This document shows positions 22,161 through 27,030 of a stretch of DNA of 27,030 bases, piece after piece (position 1 is the stretch's first letter; each line of letters starts with the position of its first letter). The notes beneath the pieces are model-generated. The model worked only from the letters and a program-made list of their open reading frames with translations, was not told where the DNA came from and made no database searches. The position numbers were made by a program, and so were the translations under genes. The DNA lies in assembly GCA_046081705.1 (NCBI GenBank), contig JBJTWK010000119.1, positions 1-27,030 of the forward strand, read 5' to 3'. This DNA is from IMCC26256 sp046081705 (lineage in GTDB: Bacteria; Actinomycetota; Acidimicrobiia; IMCC26256).

Positions 22161-22541
22161 CGCCGAGGCGCGGTTCCGCCGGGCGATGCGCCACGCCCAG
22201 TAGATGAAGAGGAACTGGAACGGCAGGCGCAGGTACGCGACGGCCTGCTCGCTCGCCGGCCGGTCCCGCCAGTCCCAGACCATGTAGAGGTTGGCCGGGT
22301 ACACGGCGACGAACAGGGCGATCGCTGCGAGCGCGCCGATGCGGCGGGTGCGCGGGATGAGGACCATCGGGCCGATCACGAGTTCGGCGACGCCGCTGAG
22401 GTAGGTCCAGAACCGCGCGTTCGGCGGGAGGGCCGGCGGAACGATGGCGTCGAAGAACGACGGGTTGACGAAGTGCATGACGCCGGCGATCGTCACGAAC
22501 GAGCCGACGACGATCGCGAGGGGGTCCCGGCGGTCCGACAT
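22152..22541 (-). CDS. DoxX-like small membrane protein
   Basis: 129-residue protein with four hydrophobic helices: residues 8-26, about 45-62, 70-88 and 105-120. The order and loop motifs (VMHFVNPSFFDAIVPPALP after helix 1, FWTYLSGVAELVIGPMVLIPRTRRIGALA in helices 2-3, YPANLYMVWDW) fit the DoxX/DoxD-like family. Some members take part in thiol or oxidant handling, but most have no known role. ATG 22541 is chosen over the in-frame upstream ATG 22574 because TACGGT lies exactly 7 bases before it. Stop overlaps the convergent hydrolase by 9 bases. Confidence 0.85.
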   Translation of the reverse strand: MSDRRDPLAIVVGSFVTIAGVMHFVNPSFFDAIVPPALPPNARFWTYLSGVAELVIGPMVLIPRTRRIGALAAIALFVAVYPANLYMVWDWRDRPASEQAVAYLRLPFQFLFIYWAWRIARRNRASASA

Positions 22542-22548
22542 GGAGGAC

Positions 22549-22554
22549 ACCGTA
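22549..22554 (-). promoter_or_regulatory. leaderless -10 (TACGGT) for the DoxX-like gene
   Basis: Minus-strand TACGGT fits TAnnnT and ends 7 bases before ATG 22541. Confidence 0.55.
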
Positions 22555-22567
22555 CCCGGGTGGTTCG

Positions 22568-23353
22568 TCACCACGTGAGGCCGAGCACGGCGCGCATGGT
22601 CGCCTCGAACTCGGCGTCGTCCATGGCCGCCCGCGTGCTCAGGATCATCTCGGCGTCGGCGCCCACCGGGACGCGGCGCGGCGTGGCCTGATCCGCGAAC
22701 GCCCGCACGACCGCGTCGGCGACGATCTCAGGGCCCGGGCGGCCGCCGGTGTTCAGGGCGATGTCCGCGCCCTCCCACTCCTCGAACAACTCCTGGTACT
22801 CGGGCGGACGGGGGAGGTCGGCGGTCAGCTTCATGCCCGGCGCGATGAATCCGGGTTCGATGGTGACGGTCCGGATGCCGAAGTGCGAGAGCTCGAAGTG
22901 CATCGCCTCGGACATGGCCTCGAGCGCGTGCTTCGAGGCCGAGTAGGCGCCGCTCAACGGGCTCGTGACCCGACCCTGGACGCTCGAGATGTTGACGATC
23001 ACGCCGTCGCCCTGCTCGCGCATCCCCGGCACGACGGCCTGCACCATCCGGAGCGCGCCGAGCACGTTGGTCTCGAACATGTCGCGCACGTGATCGATCG
23101 GGTGCACCTCGATGGGTGCGCTGCCGCCGAGCGCCGCGTTGTTGACCAGGCCGTCGATGCGCCCGGCCGCGCGGATCGCCTCGGCGACCGAGGTGTCGCT
23201 GGTGACGTCGAGCGGGAGTCGGAGCGCCACGTCGAGGTCATCGAGCATCGAGACGTCACGTGCGGTTGCGATGACGTCGTGACCGGCGTCGGTCAGTGCG
23301 GAGCAGGTGGCGTGGCCGATCGCGCGACCGGCGGCGGTGACGAGGATGCGCAT
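22568..23353 (-). CDS. short-chain dehydrogenase/reductase, atypical glycine motif
   Basis: 261-residue classical-size SDR, a predicted NAD(P)-dependent oxidoreductase. Active-site residues are present: S123/S124 (NISSVQG), Y137-x3-K141 (YSASKHALE) and NNAALGG (71-77). The nucleotide-binding loop is TAAGRAIG (6-13), where TGxxxGxG is usual, so two of the three glycines are alanine; binding may be altered but the fold is likely kept. The acidic residue after strand 2 is not obvious (TARDVS), leaving cofactor preference open. ATG 23353 has TACACT 6 bases upstream. It follows the DUF4239 remnant on the same strand and overlaps its open frame. Confidence 0.9.
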   Translation of the reverse strand: MRILVTAAGRAIGHATCSALTDAGHDVIATARDVSMLDDLDVALRLPLDVTSDTSVAEAIRAAGRIDGLVNNAALGGSAPIEVHPIDHVRDMFETNVLGALRMVQAVVPGMREQGDGVIVNISSVQGRVTSPLSGAYSASKHALEAMSEAMHFELSHFGIRTVTIEPGFIAPGMKLTADLPRPPEYQELFEEWEGADIALNTGGRPGPEIVADAVVRAFADQATPRRVPVGADAEMILSTRAAMDDAEFEATMRAVLGLTW

Positions 23354-23843
23354 TGCCCGAGTGTACGGGTTGACCGGACGCGTCGCCGTTGCGTCGTCGG
23401 CTCGTGGCCGGTGCCGATCCGGACCCGTCCAGGGCCTGCTCCGCCGCGGGACCGCATCGGGCGGCCGTCGGTCGGGACGAGGAGAGCGGGCGGCCCTCGG
23501 CGTTGCTCGGGAGCGCCACGTTCGGGTGGGCCTCGGCGAACTTCGCCGCCGTGTCCCGGGCGACGTCGGAGATCACTGCGGGCTTGATGCGGACGATCCC
23601 GGTGAACGGCTGCTCGAGTTGGTCGACGAGGACGAGCATGCCGCCGAGCAGGAACGCGAGTGCGAACCCGAGTGCGAGCAGGACGCCGCGCTTCATGTCG
23701 GCGACGGCGAACGTGGCGACGACGAGCAGCGCGAAGAGGATCGAGCCGATCATCACGATGACGGCGAGTAACGGCAGGTTCTCGTTGGCCGCGTGGATCC
23801 GCAGCAGGCGGGCCTCGGTCTGGGCGCGATGCAGCGCCACCAC
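23256..23843 (-). pseudogene. N-terminally truncated DUF4239-like membrane protein remnant
   Basis: The open frame of 195 residues has homology-like content only in its first 100 or so: ARLLRIHAANENLP, then two hydrophobic helices, then LVLVDQLEQPFTGIVRIKP, which is the C-terminal half of the DUF4239 family (a bestrophin-like family usually of about 250-280 residues). The N-terminal half, with the first two helices, is missing: going upstream the same frame meets TGA at 23889-23891, which is the stop codon of the preceding SDR. The tail beyond about residue 125 is low-complexity and overlaps the next SDR start. A GTG at 23843 could start a short two-helix protein, so a functional small protein is possible, but a decayed gene truncated at the SDR junction is simpler. 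Confidence 0.55.
23360..23365 (-). promoter_or_regulatory. leaderless -10 (TACACT) for the atypical SDR gene
   Basis: Minus-strand TACACT fits TAnnnT and ends 6 bases before ATG 23353. Confidence 0.55.
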
Positions 23844-23888
23844 CTGTCCGACGACGGAGCCCGGCCCATCCGGGATCGCCCGGTCGGG

Positions 23889-24644
23889 TCAGCTGCGGCC
23901 GGGGAGCTGGTCGACGATCTCCGGCGGCACGAAGTTGTTCTCGGTGGTCGTGTCCGCCTCCACGAGGTCGACCATCGCCGCCACGACCTCGGCGGGGTCC
24001 ATCTGGCCGGCGGTGATGAACTCGCCGATCATCCGGAACACGTCCGTGGCGGGCGCGCTCACCGAGGAGTCCCCGAACCACTCCCACATGGAGTCCGCCA
24101 TCCGGTCGTTGAACCCGGTCTGGTATGGCCCCGGGTTGAGCAGCGTCACGTCGATGCCCAGCGGGACGAGTTCGGCGCGCATGGCCTTGCCCATGGCCTC
24201 GAGGGCGTGCTTCGTCATCGCGTAGGGCCCGAAGGTCGGGGCGACGGCCACCCCGGCGATCGAGGAGACGATGATGATGCGGCCGCCGCCCCGGGCCGCC
24301 ATGCCGGGGATGACGGCCTGGCTCACGGCGAGCGTGCCGAACACGTTCACGTCGAAGATCCGGCGCATGAGGTCCATGGGGACGTCCGCCATCGGACCGG
24401 TCCGGCCCATCCCGGCGTTGTTGACGAGGACGTCGACGGCCCAGTCGAGCACCCGTTCGACGTCGTCCGGGTCGGTGATGTCGACCCGTTCGACCCGGAG
24501 CCCCGGGGCCTCGGCCCGCAGTGCCGTCGCCTGCTCGTCGGACTCGGTGGTCGCGATCACCTCGTGCCCGCGCTCGGCGAGGGCGAACGCGGCGCCCCGT
24601 CCGAACCCGGATCCGGCGCCGGTGATCAACACTCGCTTGCCCAT
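23889..24644 (-). CDS. short-chain dehydrogenase/reductase
   Basis: 251-residue SDR with canonical motifs: TGAGSGFG (8-15) for NAD(P) binding, NNAG (75-78), S127/S128 (IIIVSSIAG), and Y141-x3-K145 (YAMTKHALE). The substrate-side C-terminal region (from about 170) is variable and gives no clear substrate. It is related to the second SDR downstream but clearly different in sequence. ATG 24644 has a good ribosome-binding site, GGGAGG 7 bases upstream on the minus strand (24652-24657), and a candidate extended -10 about 48 bases upstream, so it is a leadered gene. It is divergent from the DUF2332 gene. Confidence 0.93.
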   Translation of the reverse strand: MGKRVLITGAGSGFGRGAAFALAERGHEVIATTESDEQATALRAEAPGLRVERVDITDPDDVERVLDWAVDVLVNNAGMGRTGPMADVPMDLMRRIFDVNVFGTLAVSQAVIPGMAARGGGRIIIVSSIAGVAVAPTFGPYAMTKHALEAMGKAMRAELVPLGIDVTLLNPGPYQTGFNDRMADSMWEWFGDSSVSAPATDVFRMIGEFITAGQMDPAEVVAAMVDLVEADTTTENNFVPPEIVDQLPGRS

Positions 24645-24692
24645 GAGGTGGCCTCCCGTCGTTGGCGACCGTGATCGGGCACCGGGGTCCGG

Positions 24693-24701
24693 ATCATTCC
24701 A
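24693..24701 (-). promoter_or_regulatory. extended -10 candidate for the canonical SDR gene
   Basis: Minus-strand TGGAATGAT (TGn plus AATGAT) would give a leader of about 41 bases containing GGGAGG before ATG 24644. Confidence 0.35.
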
Positions 24702-24756
24702 GCGGGGTGGGCGCCGCGTCGAACGTCGGCACCGCCGGGCCGTCCGCTCGGGTTTC

Positions 24757-24766
24757 GTGGCAGGAT
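24757..24766 (+). promoter_or_regulatory. extended -10 candidate for the DUF2332 gene
   Basis: GTGGCAGGAT is identical to the element before the ATP-grasp gene at 1133-1142. Here it lies 50 bases before ATG 24817, giving a leader of about 44 bases with GAGG (24808-24811). Confidence 0.45.
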
Positions 24767-24816
24767 CCGGACGAGGCCCGTCGATCCCGCGGGTCCGCGT
24801 TCGGATCGAGGCAACG

Positions 24817-25812
24817 ATGGTCGCTCCGCTCGACGAGGTCGCCGCGTACTACCGCCGGGTCGCGGCTCGGGAACTGCACGGGTCGTCGCCGACCTACGAG
24901 CGTCTCGCCGTGGCGATCGCCGCTGCGCCGGCGGCGCTCGCCGTGATCGCCGACCTCCCGACCGTGAAGCGGCAGGTGAACCTCGTGCTCACGGCGCTCC
25001 GGGTCGACGGCGCGCCCATCGACGATCCGCCGGCTGCGGTCGCCCACCTCGTCGATCGGGCGGAGGCGGTCCGTGCGCTGGTGCTGGCGCGTTCGACCCA
25101 GACCAACGAGGCCCGCCGGATCGCGACGCTGCTGCCCGAGATCCTGCGGGAACCCGGACCCGTCGCGCTGATCGAGGTCGGGGCATCGGCGGGCCTCTGC
25201 CTGCATCCGGATCGATACGACGTCCGCTTCGACGACGGGTCGAGCTGCGGGGACCCGTCCTCTCCCGTACGGCTCGACGTCGCCCTGCGCGGCCCTGCAC
25301 CCGCAGCGCGCCAACCCCTCGAGATCGGATGGCGTGCCGGCATCGACCTCAATCCCCTCGATCTCCGCGACGCCGAGGATGTGGCCTGGCTCGAGGCGCT
25401 CGTGTGGCCCGAGCACACCGAGCGCGCAGAGCGGCTCCATCGTGCGATCGGCATCGCCCGGGCCCACCCGGTCGAGATCGTCCGGGGCGATCTGGTCGAG
25501 GAGATCGAACCGCTGCTCGCGCGGGTGCCGGAGGGCCTGCGCACCGTGGTCTTCCACACCGCCGTGCTCGCCTACCTGCCGACTGAGCGGCGGGACGGGT
25601 TCGCCGCGATCATGGCGGCCCATCCCGAGGTGACGTGGCTCGCGAACGAGGGTGACGGCATCGTGCGCCACGACGACGGTGTCCTCGAGGTCGGGCGACC
25701 GAACCCCGACTCGCCCGCGTGGAACGCGTCGCCCGCACCGTTCGTGCTCGCGCGCGACGGCGGGCCGGTCGCGCTCACCCAGCCGCACGGGGAGTGGATC
25801 GAGTACCTCTGA
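24817..25812 (+). CDS. DUF2332 family protein
   Basis: 331-residue soluble protein of the DUF2332 family, common in Actinobacteria and without an established function. Recognisable features are the N-terminal YYRRVAARELHGSSPTYERLA (about 11-31, the family's conserved start), QTNEARRIATLLP, LIEVGASAGLCLHPDRY (about 121-137), IDLNPLDLRDAEDVAWLEALVWPEH, and VVFHTAVLAYLP toward the end. The EVGASAGL segment resembles the glycine-rich SAM-binding motif of Rossmann methyltransferases, which suggests but does not show a methyltransferase-like fold. ATG 24817 is supported by GAGG 5 bases upstream. It converges on the photolyase gene with a 13-base gap. Confidence 0.88.
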   Translation: MVAPLDEVAAYYRRVAARELHGSSPTYERLAVAIAAAPAALAVIADLPTVKRQVNLVLTALRVDGAPIDDPPAAVAHLVDRAEAVRALVLARSTQTNEARRIATLLPEILREPGPVALIEVGASAGLCLHPDRYDVRFDDGSSCGDPSSPVRLDVALRGPAPAARQPLEIGWRAGIDLNPLDLRDAEDVAWLEALVWPEHTERAERLHRAIGIARAHPVEIVRGDLVEEIEPLLARVPEGLRTVVFHTAVLAYLPTERRDGFAAIMAAHPEVTWLANEGDGIVRHDDGVLEVGRPNPDSPAWNASPAPFVLARDGGPVALTQPHGEWIEYL

Positions 25813-25825
25813 CCGCCGACGGGGC

Positions 25826-27030
25826 TCAGAGGGTGCCGCGGTCGAGGCGTTCGAGCACCTCGGCGGCGCGGGCCCGGACGGCGTCGAGGTCGGCGAGCTT
25901 CCGCGCCGCTGCGACCTGTCGGGCCATCCGGGGATCCTTCGCGAACCGGTCCGCGTGGCGGGCGATGAAGTCCCAGTACAGCGTGGTGAACGGACACGCG
26001 TCCTCGCCGACCCGGGCCTTGCGGTCGTACCGGCAGTCCCCGCAGAAGTCGCCCATCCGATCGATGTACGCGCCACCCGCGGCGTAGGGCTTCGTCGCCA
26101 TCACGCCGCCGTCGGCGTACTGACTCATGCCGATCACGTTCGGTGCCATGACCCACTCGGCGCCGTCCACGAACCGTTCCCACATCCAGTCCATGAGGGC
26201 GCGCGGCTCGACGCCCGCGATGAGCGTGAGGTTGCCGAGCACCATGAGGCGGGGGATGTGGTGGGTCCATCCGTACGTGTCGATGTCGGCGAGCACGTGG
26301 CCGAGGCAGGCCATCTCGGTCGGCGCACCGGAGAAGGCCGGCGGCAGCGGTCGGTGCGCGTCGAGCGCGTTGGACGCGAGGTAGGCCTCGCCCTCCGACC
26401 AGTACGTGCACCAGACGTACTCCCGCCAGCCGATCACCTGGCGGAGGAGCCCCTCGGCGCTCGCGATGTCGACGCGTCCGGCGCGGTGGGCCGCCTCGAT
26501 CTCGTCAGCGACCTCGCGGGGGTGCAGCAGCCCGAGGTTGAGGGGCGGGCTGAGGAGCGTGTGGGCGAGGTGCCAGGACCGCTTCGTCATGGCGTCCTCG
26601 TACGGGCCGAACTGCGGCAGCACGCGGTCGATGGCGTGCCGGAGACGGAGGAGGGCCGCGGCCCGCGAGGTCGGCCACAGGCCGATGGGCTCGGCGCCGA
26701 CCAACGAGTCGGGCAGGTCGGTGAGCGTGGCGGCGTCGAGGTCGTCGAGGTCGTCGACGACCGGATCCGGGAACTCGACGCCACCCTTCGGCAGGGGCGA
26801 GCGGTTCTCCTCGTCGTAGTTCCACCGACCCGTCACCGGTTCGTCGCCGTCCATGAGGTAGCCGAGACGTCGACGCTGCCACCGGTAGAAGGTCTCCATC
26901 GTCCGTCGCCGGCTGCCGGCGAAGAGGGCGTCGAAGTCCGCGACCTCGGTGAGGAACCGTTCGTCGGGGGTGAGCTCTACGCCGAGCCCGGCGACGAGCC
27001 GGCGACCCCGGATGCTCGACGGGGCCATCG
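25826..27030 (-). CDS. phrB: iron-sulfur bacterial cryptochrome/(6-4) photolyase family protein, 5' end outside window
   Basis: About 400 C-terminal residues of a cryptochrome/photolyase-related flavoprotein; roughly the first 100 residues (antenna-domain start) lie beyond the right edge. The FeS-BCP/PhrB features are present: the four cluster cysteines in TEMACLGH, GDFCGDC and GEDACPF; the adjacent histidines in YGWTHHIPRLMVLGNL, which correspond to the (6-4) photoproduct-site His pair; FAD-side KRSWHLAHTLLSPPLNLGLLHP and GWREYVWCTYW; and NVIGMSQYADGG. It should bind FAD and a 4Fe-4S cluster and repair UV (6-4) lesions in DNA, or act as a light sensor. The stop codon is 13 bases from the convergent DUF2332 stop. 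Confidence 0.92.
   Translation of the reverse strand, partial: MAPSSIRGRRLVAGLGVELTPDERFLTEVADFDALFAGSRRRTMETFYRWQRRRLGYLMDGDEPVTGRWNYDEENRSPLPKGGVEFPDPVVDDLDDLDAATLTDLPDSLVGAEPIGLWPTSRAAALLRLRHAIDRVLPQFGPYEDAMTKRSWHLAHTLLSPPLNLGLLHPREVADEIEAAHRAGRVDIASAEGLLRQVIGWREYVWCTYWSEGEAYLASNALDAHRPLPPAFSGAPTEMACLGHVLADIDTYGWTHHIPRLMVLGNLTLIAGVEPRALMDWMWERFVDGAEWVMAPNVIGMSQYADGGVMATKPYAAGGAYIDRMGDFCGDCRYDRKARVGEDACPFTTLYWDFIARHADRFAKDPRMARQVAAARKLADLDAVRARAAEVLERLDRGTL

Noticed and set aside
23293..24087. Alternative minus-strand frame of 264 codons across the SDR and DUF4239 region
   Set aside because: It is out of frame with both recognisable proteins and gives Arg/Gly-rich sequence without any domain.

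Overview
The window reads as a piece of a high-GC (roughly 70% G+C) actinobacterial chromosome. The DUF222/HNH-type N-terminus at the left edge, the DUF2332, DUF1295 and DUF4239 families, frequent GTG starts and many genes without a Shine-Dalgarno sequence all fit Actinobacteria. The mixture looks most like an acidimicrobial lineage (Ilumatobacter-like), but that placement is inference. I see no tRNA, rRNA, CRISPR array, insertion sequence, phage gene or origin. Genes are densely packed, often with 4-base overlaps or convergent overlaps, and no stretch over 300 bases lacks a gene.

Layout. 1-1083 (minus): start of a DUF222/HNH gene and an acyl-CoA thioesterase II. 1151-4562 (plus): ATP-grasp ligase, sulfotransferase and DHA2-type exporter, a compact possible make-modify-export cassette. 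4613-5981 (minus): EamA transporter and a DCC-family thiol oxidoreductase, divergent from 6057-8749 (plus): DUF1295 membrane reductase, stand-alone thioesterase, aldo/keto reductase. 8829-9554 (plus): a small RelA/SpoT-type HD hydrolase with a near-consensus promoter, meeting an SRPBCC gene (minus) tail to tail. 10040-11658 (minus): 2-oxoglutarate/Fe(II) oxygenase translationally coupled to a pore-loop membrane protein. 11702-17567 (minus): three tandem, related acyltransferase-3 proteins with C-terminal SGNH-like domains that lack the usual catalytic residues. 17681-19564 (minus): alkyl-sulfatase-type metallo-hydrolase, divergent from an ABC-F ATPase and an alpha/beta hydrolase (plus). 22152-24644 (minus): DoxX-like protein, two SDR oxidoreductases and, between them, an N-terminally truncated DUF4239 remnant. 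24817-25812 (plus): DUF2332 protein. 25826-27030 (minus): most of an iron-sulfur (6-4)-type photolyase running off the right edge.

The strongest systems-level signals are two. First, nine start codons have a TAnnnT hexamer exactly 6-7 bases upstream, the geometry of leaderless transcripts; a second set of promoters uses a GTGGCAGGAT-like extended -10. Second, the triplicated acyltransferase block has apparently non-catalytic SGNH domains that nevertheless keep four aligned cysteines, suggesting a surface-glycan or lipid acylation machine whose extracytoplasmic domain has been repurposed. Everything functional here is predicted from sequence reading alone.
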